From assembly GCA_910579675.1 (NCBI GenBank), contig CAJTUF010000020.1, positions 1-54,454 on the forward strand: DNA of 54,454 nucleotides. The letters run 5' to 3'. The translations under genes were made by a program, and so were the position numbers. Under the pieces are notes generated by a model. It was not told where the DNA came from and searched no databases. It worked only from the letters and a program-made list of their open reading frames with translations. Positions 24,360-32,511 of the stretch are shown here, in pieces. The stretch's first letter is position 1; every line of letters starts with the position of its first letter. Source of the stretch: an uncultured Muribaculaceae bacterium (GTDB lineage Bacteria > Bacteroidota > Bacteroidia > Bacteroidales > Muribaculaceae).

Positions 24360-26315
24360 ATGACTGACGAGCTGCTATTAGACCTCACCCCCCCGGGCGA
24401 TGGACAGGACCAATCCACTCCCCCTGCTGCCAACTACGACGAGACCAACATCATAACCCTCGAATGGCAGGAGCATGTGCGCCGCAGGCCGGGTATGTAT
24501 ATCGGCAAGCTGGGCGACGGCTCCAATCCCGACGACGGCATCTATGTGCTGCTCAAGGAGGTGGTCGACAATTCGATCGACGAGTATATGATGGGGTTTG
24601 GCCGCCAGCTCGACATTGCCGTGAGCGAAACCGGGGTGACAGTGCGCGACTATGGCCGCGGCATCCCCTTGGGAAAGCTGGTCGATGCGTCGTCGAAGAT
24701 GAATACCGGCGGCAAGTATGACTCAAAGGCGTTTAAGAAGTCGGTGGGCCTCAACGGCGTAGGCATCAAGGCGGTCAACGCGCTCTCTACGTCGTTTGTG
24801 ATCGAGAGTGTGCGCGACGGCCAGATGAAGCGTGTGGAGTATTCGTGCGGACGCATTGTGGCCGAGAGCGACATAGTGCCCTCATCCGAGCCCGACGGCA
24901 CAATGGTATGCTTCACCCCCGACGCATCTATCTTCCGCGACTACCGCTACCGCGACGAGCATATCCTGCCGCTGATCAAAAATTATACCTTCCTCAACAC
25001 CGGCCTCTCGGTGATATTCAACGGCAAGAAATATATTTCGCGCGGCGGCCTCCAGGATCTGCTGAAGGAAAACATGACCAATGAGCCGCTCTACCCCATA
25101 ATACATCTGAAGGGCGACGATATAGAGGTGGTGATCACCCACGCCCGCCAGTATGGCGAGGAGTTTTATTCGTTTGTCAACGGACAGCACACCACTCAGG
25201 GGGGCACCCACCTCTCGGCCTTCAAGGAGGCTGTGAGCCGCACCATCAAGGAGTTTCTGGGCAAGGCACAGTTTGAATATTCCGACATACGCAACGGCAT
25301 GGTGGCCGCGATTGCCCTCAAGGTGGAGGAGCCGGTGTTTGAGAGCCAGACCAAGACAAAGCTCGGCTCGCGCGACATGGGCGCCGAGGGCCCCACGATA
25401 GCCAAGTATGTGGGCGACTTTATCAAGAAAGAGCTCGACAACTATCTCCACAAGGAGCCCGACACGGCTCAGATAATACTCAAGACCGTGCAGGACAGCG
25501 AGCGGGAGCGCAAGGCCATGGCGGGCGTCACCAAGCGCGCCCGAGAGCAGGCCAAGAAGATAAGCCTCCACAACCGCAAACTGCTCGACTGCCGGGTGCA
25601 CCTCAACGACACCCGTGGCGACGAGGCGCGCAAGCTCGAGAGCTCGATTTTCATCACCGAGGGCGACTCGGCTGCCGGCTCGATCACCAAAATACGCAAT
25701 GTGGAGACCCAGGCGGTGTTCTCGCTCAGGGGCAAGCCTAAAAACACCTATGGCAAGACCAAGAAGATGGTGTATGAAAACGAGGAGTTTAACCTCCTTC
25801 AGGCGGCCCTCAACATCGAGGAGAGTCTCGACGGTCTGCGCTACAACAAGGTGATCATAGCCACAGATGCCGATGTCGACGGGATGCACATACGCATGCT
25901 GCTGCTCACTTTTTTCCTCCAGTTTTTCCCGGAGATTGTCAAGAAGGGGCACATATATATACTCCAGACTCCCCTCTTCCGCGTGAGAAACAAGACCATA
26001 GCGCGCCGCGCTGGCAAAAAGAGCAGCGACCAGCCCGACGAGACCTACTACTGCTACTCCGACGAGGAGCGCGTAGCCGCCATAAAGCGTCTGGGCGACA
26101 AGGCCGAGATAACCCGGTTCAAGGGCTTGGGCGAAATCTCGCCCGATGAGTTCAGGGGATTTATCGGTCCCGACATACGCCTCGACCGTGTGAGCCTCCA
26201 CAAGGAGGACGGTGTGGGCGAGATGCTCCGCTTCTACATGGGCAAGAACACTCTTGAGCGGCAAAATTTTATCATTGACAATCTCGTAGTGGAAGATGAC
26301 TCCCAGATATCCTGA
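24360..26315 (+). CDS. parE: DNA topoisomerase IV subunit B (type IIA topoisomerase ATPase)
   Basis: ATPase subunit of a type II topoisomerase that decatenates chromosomes with ParC. The 651 residues comprise a GHKL ATPase domain (RRRPGMYIGKLGDG, EVVDNSIDEYMMG, GRGIPLGK, GLNGVGIKAVNAL), a transducer domain with QTKTKLGS, and a TOPRIM domain with ITEGDSAAGS and IATDADVDGMHIRMLLLTFF, ending in the ITRFKGLGEISPDEF segment. Length and the short TOPRIM tail fit ParE better than GyrB in this phylum. Its 3' end overlaps coaD by 20 bp. Confidence 0.92.
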   Translation: MTDELLLDLTPPGDGQDQSTPPAANYDETNIITLEWQEHVRRRPGMYIGKLGDGSNPDDGIYVLLKEVVDNSIDEYMMGFGRQLDIAVSETGVTVRDYGRGIPLGKLVDASSKMNTGGKYDSKAFKKSVGLNGVGIKAVNALSTSFVIESVRDGQMKRVEYSCGRIVAESDIVPSSEPDGTMVCFTPDASIFRDYRYRDEHILPLIKNYTFLNTGLSVIFNGKKYISRGGLQDLLKENMTNEPLYPIIHLKGDDIEVVITHARQYGEEFYSFVNGQHTTQGGTHLSAFKEAVSRTIKEFLGKAQFEYSDIRNGMVAAIALKVEEPVFESQTKTKLGSRDMGAEGPTIAKYVGDFIKKELDNYLHKEPDTAQIILKTVQDSERERKAMAGVTKRAREQAKKISLHNRKLLDCRVHLNDTRGDEARKLESSIFITEGDSAAGSITKIRNVETQAVFSLRGKPKNTYGKTKKMVYENEEFNLLQAALNIEESLDGLRYNKVIIATDADVDGMHIRMLLLTFFLQFFPEIVKKGHIYILQTPLFRVRNKTIARRAGKKSSDQPDETYYCYSDEERVAAIKRLGDKAEITRFKGLGEISPDEFRGFIGPDIRLDRVSLHKEDGVGEMLRFYMGKNTLERQNFIIDNLVVEDDSQIS

Positions 26316-26790
26316 CACCACCGGGTCCGGACGCCGCATAGCGGTGTATGCCGGATCGTTTGACCCCTTCACCCGCGGCCATCTCTCGATAGTGGAGCGG
26401 GTGGCCCCCCTCTTCGACACCCTTATCATCGCCGTTGGCTACAATGCGGCCAAGGCCCCCTCTCCCGACGAGCTCGGCCACCGCGTCGGGGCCATTGAGT
26501 CAGCGCTGCGCAAGCTCTCCGATGGGTTGTCGGAGCGCTGTCGGGTGGAGCTCTATTCGGGGCGTCTGACGGTCGATTTCGCCCGCGAAGCCGGAGCGCG
26601 ATGGCTCGTCAGAGGCGCACGCTCTGGCGTTGAGTTTGATGCCGAGATGCGTCTGGCCGATGTCAACCGCGCCATATCGGGGATAGAGACTGTGATTATC
26701 CCCGCCCTGCCCGAGCTTGCGTCGTGCAGCTCGAGTGTGGTGAGGGAGCTCCGCAGCTACGGCCATGATGCCTCGATGTTTCTCCCCTGA
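26296..26790 (+). CDS. coaD: phosphopantetheine adenylyltransferase
   Basis: Penultimate enzyme of coenzyme A synthesis (4'-phosphopantetheine + ATP to dephospho-CoA + PPi). The 164 residues carry the nucleotidyltransferase motif AGSFDPFTRGHLSI, VRGARSGVEFDAEM (family LRGLRxxxDFExE) and the C-terminal SCSSSVVREL. The N-terminal 13 residues before AVYAGSF are slightly longer than usual and overlap the end of parE, suggesting coupled translation. Confidence 0.95.
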   Translation: MTPRYPDTTGSGRRIAVYAGSFDPFTRGHLSIVERVAPLFDTLIIAVGYNAAKAPSPDELGHRVGAIESALRKLSDGLSERCRVELYSGRLTVDFAREAGARWLVRGARSGVEFDAEMRLADVNRAISGIETVIIPALPELASCSSSVVRELRSYGHDASMFLP

Positions 26791-26848
26791 ACTCCCCTGC
26801 CCTCCTCTCTGATTTTTTTGTCACCAATCCTTTTTTTTACCCTCTCAT

Positions 26849-28465
26849 ATGCTTAAAAAGAAAAGCATCCTACTCCTCGGCTGTCTCCTCATAATGCTCC
26901 GGGCTTCTATCCCACTTGCAGCCCAGGAGACCGCAAAATTTACCCCCGACCAAAAAATTCGCGTCGTGGAGCAGATCATCGAACGCTTTTATGCCGATTC
27001 ACTCGACGCCGACCACATGGTGGAGGAAGGGATCAAGGCCATGCTCAAGACCCTCGACCCCCACTCGCAATATTCCGACCCCGAGGCCACAAAGGCTCTC
27101 ACCGAGCCCCTCGAAGGAAATTTCTCGGGCATAGGCATACAGTTTAATATGCTCACCGACACCCTCTATGTGATAGCCACAGTGGCCGGCGGCCCCTCGG
27201 AAAAGGTAGGCATTCTGGCCGGCGACCGCATCCTTATGGTCAACGACACCCTCATAGCCGGAGTCAAGAAGCCCAATGCCGATGTGATACGCATGCTCCG
27301 CGGCCCCAAGGGCTCGACGGTCGACGTGAAGGTCAAGAGAGCCGGCGAGCCTCAGCTTATCGACTTCCACATCACCCGCGACGATATACCCATCAATTCG
27401 GTCGACGCCTACTATATGGCCGCTCCGGGTGTGGGATATATCCGCATAAGCCGCTTTGCCGAGACCACTCTCCGCGAGATGGTCGATGCCCTCAACGATA
27501 TGCGCAAACACCACGGTATGCGCGACCTGATCATCGATCTCGAAGACAATGGCGGAGGCTATCTTAACGCAGCCATAGAGCTGGCCAATCTTTTCCTGCC
27601 CAAAGGCGCTCCTATCGTGTCGACCCGCGGTCTGAGGCAGCCACCCATGGAGTTTGACAACGAGGTGGAGGGGCAGCTGACCGACAACCGCATAGTGGTG
27701 ATGGTCAATCAATACAGCGCTTCGGCATCGGAGATCCTCGCCGGTGCTCTTCAGGACAACGACCGCGGCGTGGTAGTTGGCCGTCGCACCTTCGGCAAGG
27801 GGTTGGTGCAGCGTCCGTTCCCCCTCCCCGACGGCTCGATGGTGCGCCTCACCACAGCCCACTACTACACCCCTGCAGGACGCTCGATCCAGAAGCCTTA
27901 CAAGCGCGACGACTTCAACGACGACTATTCGCGCGACATAATCGACCGCTTCAATTCGGGCGAGCTCATGAGTGCCGATTCCATCCATTTTGCCGACTCG
28001 CTCAAGGTCAATACCTTGCGCCTCAAGCGCCCGGTGTATGGTGGCGGAGGCATCATGCCCGACCGCTTCGTGCCCCTCGACACCGCTTTCTATTCCCCCT
28101 GGTACCGCGACATGGTGGCCCGCGGCATACTCAACCGCTACGCGCAGTCGTATATCGACGCCAATCGCCGCCAACTCAAGAAGCAATATCCCTCGGTGGA
28201 GCGCTTCATAGAGCGCTTTGAGGTGACCGACGATATGATGGCCGACCTCACTGCCCTCGGCACCGAACAGAAGATCGAAGCCGACGAGGAGGGGATCGCC
28301 ACTTCCGGCCCATATATGAGGGAGATTGTCAAGGCCCTCATTGCCCGCGACCTCTTCGACCAAAGCGCCTACTACCGTGTGTCAAACCGTCTTGATCCGG
28401 TCTATGTGGAGGCTCTGCGCATCATCACCGATCCGGAGGCCTATTCGGCCATACTGCCCGACTGA
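26849..28465 (+). CDS. S41 family C-terminal processing protease
   Basis: Exported or periplasmic serine protease of the Prc/CtpA family, 538 residues. The signal peptide is about 1-25 (ending LAAQ). A PDZ domain lies at about 88-175 (GNFSGIGIQF, VGILAGDRILMVND). The catalytic domain has the Ser292/Lys317 dyad, in NQYSASASEILAGAL and VVVGRRTFGKGLVQ, spaced 25 residues as in the family. It is followed by a C-terminal helical region. The order parE-coaD-S41 is a familiar Bacteroidales arrangement. It begins 58 bp after coaD and ends at a strong terminator. Confidence 0.93.
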   Translation: MLKKKSILLLGCLLIMLRASIPLAAQETAKFTPDQKIRVVEQIIERFYADSLDADHMVEEGIKAMLKTLDPHSQYSDPEATKALTEPLEGNFSGIGIQFNMLTDTLYVIATVAGGPSEKVGILAGDRILMVNDTLIAGVKKPNADVIRMLRGPKGSTVDVKVKRAGEPQLIDFHITRDDIPINSVDAYYMAAPGVGYIRISRFAETTLREMVDALNDMRKHHGMRDLIIDLEDNGGGYLNAAIELANLFLPKGAPIVSTRGLRQPPMEFDNEVEGQLTDNRIVVMVNQYSASASEILAGALQDNDRGVVVGRRTFGKGLVQRPFPLPDGSMVRLTTAHYYTPAGRSIQKPYKRDDFNDDYSRDIIDRFNSGELMSADSIHFADSLKVNTLRLKRPVYGGGGIMPDRFVPLDTAFYSPWYRDMVARGILNRYAQSYIDANRRQLKKQYPSVERFIERFEVTDDMMADLTALGTEQKIEADEEGIATSGPYMREIVKALIARDLFDQSAYYRVSNRLDPVYVEALRIITDPEAYSAILPD

Positions 28466-28480
28466 CCCGGACCGATAAGT

Positions 28481-28537
28481 AAAAACATCAATCCCGCCGC
28501 AAGTAGTGCGATCTACTGCGGCGGGATTGATGTTTTT
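28481..28537. terminator. bidirectional rho-independent terminator
   Basis: Perfect 21-bp stem (28481-28501 with 28517-28537) with a small inner GTAG/CTAC stem. It begins with AAAAA and ends with TTTTT, so it serves both the protease gene and the convergent ferritin gene. Confidence 0.93.
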
Positions 28538-28557
28538 ATTGTCTGCTCTACGGTGCC

Positions 28558-29079
28558 TTATGCCTTGGCGGCGAGGGGCGCAGGAGTATTGTAGGTGCGC
28601 GAGGCGAGCTCCTTGTCGAGCATGTAGAGGCCAAATTTGTTGCCTTCCACAGCGTCGAAAGCAGCGATCATCTCGCGGGCAGTCTCCTCTTCCTCCACCT
28701 GCTCGTTGATAAACCATACGAGGCTGTTCTGGGAAGCGAAATCGGCATCGTCGTGGGCAATGGCGGCGAGATTCTGAATCAGAGCTGTTACCTTCTGCTC
28801 GTGGGCAAGTGTGTCCTTGAACATATCGAGAGCGCTGTTCCAGACGGTGGGCACTTCGGCAATGGGCTGAAGCTCTACCTTGGCGTCGCGCGAGTTGAGG
28901 AAGTTCATGAAGATGCGGGCATGATCCTGCTCCTCACGATACTGGATGTAAAACCAGTTGGCCACGCCTTTGAGGCCCTTGGCCTCGGCGTCGAGGCTCA
29001 TCGAGAGATAGAGATATGCCGACCAGAGTTCGGCGTTGATCTGGGCGTTGACCGCCTCATGGAGATTCTTGCTAAGCAT
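28558..29079 (-). CDS. ftnA: bacterial non-haem ferritin
   Basis: Iron-storage protein of 173 residues that assembles as a 24-mer and oxidises Fe(II). All ferroxidase ligands are present at the numbering of the E. coli enzyme: Glu17, Glu50, His53, Glu94, Gln127, Glu130, and the third site Glu49, Glu126, Glu129. The C-terminus ends in a short Ala-rich tail. It is monocistronic, with a perfect vegetative promoter upstream and a strong shared terminator downstream. No obvious iron-regulator box was recognised. Confidence 0.96.
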   Translation of the reverse strand: MLSKNLHEAVNAQINAELWSAYLYLSMSLDAEAKGLKGVANWFYIQYREEQDHARIFMNFLNSRDAKVELQPIAEVPTVWNSALDMFKDTLAHEQKVTALIQNLAAIAHDDADFASQNSLVWFINEQVEEEETAREMIAAFDAVEGNKFGLYMLDKELASRTYNTPAPLAAKA

Positions 29080-29132
29080 GATTATAGTTGATATGTGGGG
29101 AATGTCCGGTTATTGGGCCGTAAGGCTTCCTG

Positions 29133-29164
29133 CAAAGTTACTACATTCTGTCCGTTTGCCCAAA
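29133..29164 (-). promoter_or_regulatory. promoter TTTG-N20-TAACTTTG of ferritin
   Basis: Minus strand: TTTG (29164-29161), 20 bp, TAACTTTG (29140-29133). It is a perfect match, giving a leader of about 47 nt before the ATG at 29079. Confidence 0.85.
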
Positions 29165-29200
29165 AATTTTTTTGCGGCGTCAGGAGGCTCCTGCGCTGCC

Positions 29201-30841
29201 TTATTTCATCACCGGTCTGGCCCAGAACGAGGCTTCGTTGGTCACTGCTGTGCCTTGATAGTCCGTACCCTCGGGAAGCACCACCACATAGGAGCCCCGC
29301 TTGGAGCCACTGCTGCGCCTACGACCCTCGGGTTCGCTCTGATTGAGGGTGTTGCTGTGGAGAATATACAGATTTTTGGCCATATAGTAGCCGAGATAGT
29401 TGTCGACTGTCTGCTTTGACTCATGGTTCCAGTTGGCATCAGGATTGATGCGTAGCTCGCGGCCGGCGATGAGCGCTTCTCTCACCTCGCCGGGATGAAG
29501 CAGGTTGCCCTCAGAGTCTTCTACCCATGTGTCGAATGTGGGGTCGACCCAGATCCATTTATCCAGGTCGCTATCCCAGGCAACGGTTATGACATGGCAG
29601 TCGTTGTCTAAATCGTAGAGTTTGGGAAGACAGGTGATATATCGGGCCGGGATGCCTTCGGCAAGGAGCGCTTCGGTAAGCATCATGGCCATGATGCGGC
29701 AGTTGACACCCCTCTTGTCGCGAACACATACTTCATGGATTGCCGGGAGGTTGAGGAGTGTGTCGGGCCATGCTGATGATCCGTCGTGGCGCACGAGTTC
29801 ATGTACGAAGTGAAGGAGATTTTTGATCCTCTCGGTCTGACTGCCGTTGCCGGCAACACTGTCGAGATTGTAGCGCAGGCGGGTCGACATAAGAATCGAG
29901 TCGGTGGCCGGTGCATAGACAAAATCCACATTCTCGCCCTTCTGCAATGGCTTTGACTGCTTGAGTATGTCGAGTTTGGTCTGCTCCAAATCATGTGCCA
30001 GAGTTTGGAGGTAAGGGGAGTTTTCCTCCCATACTTTTGTCTTGTCTGTGAGTCCGGCACGATCTATCAGATCAAGCAATCTCTGGTTTTGAGTATATCG
30101 GATCACATTGGCTGTGAGCCATTTGAAGTCGGTGGGTTTTGCGGGGTCGCAATAAAGCGACATCCAGTCGATTATCTGATCGAGATGGGGCCTGATCATA
30201 TCTATGTCGGCATCGGTCAGATTGTCGCCGGCGGGAGCGATCCAGGCGGGATGGGAGCTCTCAATCACCTTGCCGGTGACATTGTAACCCTTGAACTTGG
30301 GGCAGTTGTTGTTTTGACCGAGACCGTTTGATAGCCACAGCCCTTCCACATTGACTGTTTCCACTTCTGGGCAGCCGCTCATGAAGAGCTCTCCTCCGGT
30401 GTCAATGAGCGGACCTGCAAAGGTCACGCTCCTGAGCTTCGGACAGTTGAAAAACATGTAACCGTCGATATGGCCTACGAGTGAGCCGAAAGTTACTGTC
30501 TCCAGACTCGGGCAATTCGTGAAACTATGGGCGCCTACCAAGTCGACCGGTCCGGCATAGGTGATGTGGCAGAGCGAGTCGAGTTGCAGTTGGCTCGGAG
30601 AGAGAGCTATGGTCATGGCAGGAAGCGTGAGCGAGCGGAGGTTGGCGATCGATGCGATGGCTTGCGCGTCGTCGGAGTTCATTGACCCTGTGATGGTGAG
30701 TGAGGTCACGCCTTCGCGTCCGGCGGTTGTGAGGATTGAGTCGAGTGAGCCCGGATGAGGCAACTGAGCGTCGAGATGGCGCTCCATGGCTTGCGGCAGC
30801 AGTGGAATAAGCATTGCTGCCAGAACAAGGATAAGTTTCAT
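29201..30841 (-). CDS. secreted leucine-rich-repeat and transglutaminase-like protein
   Basis: A 546-residue exported protein. The signal peptide is about 1-17 (MKLILVLAAMLIPLLPQAM). The N-terminal part to about 195 has BspA-type (LRR_5) repeats, with recurring ANLRSLTLPAM, CPSLETVTFGS, CPKLRSVTFAG and CPEVETVNVEG. The C-terminal part has a transglutaminase/protease-like core: GVNCRIMAMMLTEALLAEGIPARYI (Cys), CHVITVAWDSDLDKWIWVDPTFD (His and Asp), so the triad is intact. ATG 30841 is chosen because it begins the signal peptide. Its activity may be proteolytic, crosslinking or none known; the repeats suggest ligand or surface binding. Confidence 0.85.
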   Translation of the reverse strand: MKLILVLAAMLIPLLPQAMERHLDAQLPHPGSLDSILTTAGREGVTSLTITGSMNSDDAQAIASIANLRSLTLPAMTIALSPSQLQLDSLCHITYAGPVDLVGAHSFTNCPSLETVTFGSLVGHIDGYMFFNCPKLRSVTFAGPLIDTGGELFMSGCPEVETVNVEGLWLSNGLGQNNNCPKFKGYNVTGKVIESSHPAWIAPAGDNLTDADIDMIRPHLDQIIDWMSLYCDPAKPTDFKWLTANVIRYTQNQRLLDLIDRAGLTDKTKVWEENSPYLQTLAHDLEQTKLDILKQSKPLQKGENVDFVYAPATDSILMSTRLRYNLDSVAGNGSQTERIKNLLHFVHELVRHDGSSAWPDTLLNLPAIHEVCVRDKRGVNCRIMAMMLTEALLAEGIPARYITCLPKLYDLDNDCHVITVAWDSDLDKWIWVDPTFDTWVEDSEGNLLHPGEVREALIAGRELRINPDANWNHESKQTVDNYLGYYMAKNLYILHSNTLNQSEPEGRRRSSGSKRGSYVVVLPEGTDYQGTAVTNEASFWARPVMK

Positions 30842-30927
30842 GATAGAAGATTTCAGTATTGGTGTCGATATATAACAATGACGCATAAGGGGCCCGTTCT
30901 GTTACATACAGCGCCCTTTTTTTCCTC

Positions 30928-31368
30928 TCAGAGGTCGAGGATTATTGTCACGGGGCCGTCGTTGACGAGGCTAACGGCCATATCGGCACCAAACACTCCG
31001 GTCGGGACCTTGCGCCCGGTAAGGCGCTCCAGCTCGGCCACATAGAGCTCATAGAGCCGGGTGGCCAGCTCATGTCCGGCGGCATGGACATAGCTCGGCC
31101 TGTTTCCTTTACGGGCGTCAGCGAGAAGTGTGAACTGACTGACAACGAGGATGTCGCCGCCGGTGTCGGTCACTGAGCGGTTCATCACTCCGTTGGCATC
31201 GTTGAATATCCTAAGCCCGGCAGTCTTGGCGGCGAGCTTAATAGCCTGGGCGGGGGTGTCGCCGTCGGCCACACCGCAGAGCACCATGAGTCCGCGGCCA
31301 ATCCGCGCCACCTCGCGGCCTTCGATGGCCACGGCGGCTTCGGTCACGCGTTGAATCACGAGTTTCAT
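30928..31368 (-). CDS. dtd: D-aminoacyl-tRNA deacylase
   Basis: Removes D-amino acids (and Gly mischarged on tRNA-Ala) from tRNA. The 146-residue protein has the DTD hallmarks: MKLVIQRVTEAAVAI at the start, VSQFTLLADARKGNRPS with the SQxTL motif, and NDGPVT near the C-terminus for the GP-containing motif. It is the last gene of the cysS-queF-queC-dtd minus-strand cluster and shares one base with queC. Confidence 0.95.
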   Translation of the reverse strand: MKLVIQRVTEAAVAIEGREVARIGRGLMVLCGVADGDTPAQAIKLAAKTAGLRIFNDANGVMNRSVTDTGGDILVVSQFTLLADARKGNRPSYVHAAGHELATRLYELYVAELERLTGRKVPTGVFGADMAVSLVNDGPVTIILDL

Positions 31369-32036
31369 TATTCAGGAAGGCAATCTACCGGCAGGCCGGC
31401 CGCAGCGAGAGCCGCGGCACGCTCGCGGCAGGTGGCGCATCGGCCGCAGTGGCGCTCTCCGCCCCGGTAGCATGAATATGTGAGTGAATAATCAACCCCG
31501 AGCTCCTTGCCGCGGCGGGCAATATCATTTTTTGACAGGTGAGTGTAGGGGGTAAGCAGTTTCACCTTGGCGTCGGTGCCGGTTGATATGGCGGCGGCCA
31601 TCGCATCGGCAAATTCCGGGCGGCAGTCGGGATACACCACATGGTCGCCGGCATGATTGGCCATCATCACGCAGGCGAGTCCGCGGCTCTCGGCGAGCCC
31701 GGCGGCCACAGCGAGCATGATGCCGTTGCGAAACGGCACAACGGTGGCAGCCATGTTGGACGGGGCATAGTCGCCGTCGGGTATGGCGTCGGCTCCTTCA
31801 AGGAGGGCGCTGCGGAAGTATTGGCCCATGAATCCCAAGGGGATACAGAGCCACTCTATGCCGAGGCGCTCACATGAGAGGCGGGCACATTCTGCCTCTC
31901 GGGCGTTGTGGTTGGAGCCGTAGTCGAAGGTCACGGCGAGTGCCACCCGCTGGCGGTAGTCGTAGAGCAGTGTAGTGGAGTCCATCCCGCCCGAGAGCAC
32001 CACGAGGGTGTCTTTGGTGGGGGCAGAGTCAGTCAT
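31368..32036 (-). CDS. queC: 7-cyano-7-deazaguanine synthase
   Basis: Makes preQ0 from 7-carboxy-7-deazaguanine, ammonia and ATP in queuosine synthesis. The 222 residues start at ATG 32036 (an in-frame TTG lies at 32051). The PP-loop motif is VVLSGGMDSTTLL. The C-terminal zinc site is complete: CYRGGERHCGRCATC with four Cys. The start overlaps queF by 8 bp. Confidence 0.96.
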   Translation of the reverse strand: MTDSAPTKDTLVVLSGGMDSTTLLYDYRQRVALAVTFDYGSNHNAREAECARLSCERLGIEWLCIPLGFMGQYFRSALLEGADAIPDGDYAPSNMAATVVPFRNGIMLAVAAGLAESRGLACVMMANHAGDHVVYPDCRPEFADAMAAAISTGTDAKVKLLTPYTHLSKNDIARRGKELGVDYSLTYSCYRGGERHCGRCATCRERAAALAAAGLPVDCLPE

Positions 32037-32505
32037 GGCAGGCTTCGGCAAAAGATGCGAGCAGGCGCGCCTTCACCATATCCTGATGGTCGGCGTCGCC
32101 ATAATTGGCGAAGGGATAGATAGATATGCCTCCGCGAGGGGTGAATATCCCTTTCACCTCGATATAACGTGGCTCCATAAGCTTCACGAGGTCTTTCATG
32201 ATGATGTTGACACAATCTTCATGGAAGTCGCCATGATTGCGGAAGCTGAATAGGTAGAGCTTGAGGCTCTTGCTCTCCACCATGCGTTCGGCAGGGATAT
32301 AGTTGATCACTATGCGGGCAAAGTCGGGCTGTCCAGTCTTGGGGCACAACGAAGTAAACTCAGGGCAGTTGAATGTCACGAGATAGTCGTTTTCGGGATG
32401 CTTGTTGACAAAAGTCTCCAGCAGCTCGGGCGCGTAGTCGGTAGGATAGTGTGTGCCGCTTTGACCGAGGCTGTTGACCCCTTCGAGTTCTTGCTCAGTG
32501 CGCAT
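32029..32505 (-). CDS. queF: NADPH-dependent 7-cyano-7-deazaguanine reductase
   Basis: Reduces preQ0 to preQ1 in queuosine synthesis. This is the short, unimodular T-fold form, 158 residues. The catalytic motif FTSLCPKTGQPDFA contains the nucleophilic Cys and Asp, and ESKSLKLYLFSFRNHGDFHE contains the substrate-binding Glu and the family's signature. It starts 6 bp after the cysS stop and overlaps queC, so it belongs to one operon. Confidence 0.97.
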   Translation of the reverse strand: MRTEQELEGVNSLGQSGTHYPTDYAPELLETFVNKHPENDYLVTFNCPEFTSLCPKTGQPDFARIVINYIPAERMVESKSLKLYLFSFRNHGDFHEDCVNIIMKDLVKLMEPRYIEVKGIFTPRGGISIYPFANYGDADHQDMVKARLLASFAEACHD

Positions 32506-32511
32506 AACGGG

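Noticed and set aside
24882..26429. 515-codon minus-strand open frame opposite parE and coaD
   Set aside because: It is antisense to two secure housekeeping genes and has biased shadow composition.
30270..30310. TGTAACC at about 30286 as another ECF promoter
   Set aside because: It lies inside the transglutaminase coding region, has no CGTC 16 bp downstream and does not precede a gene.
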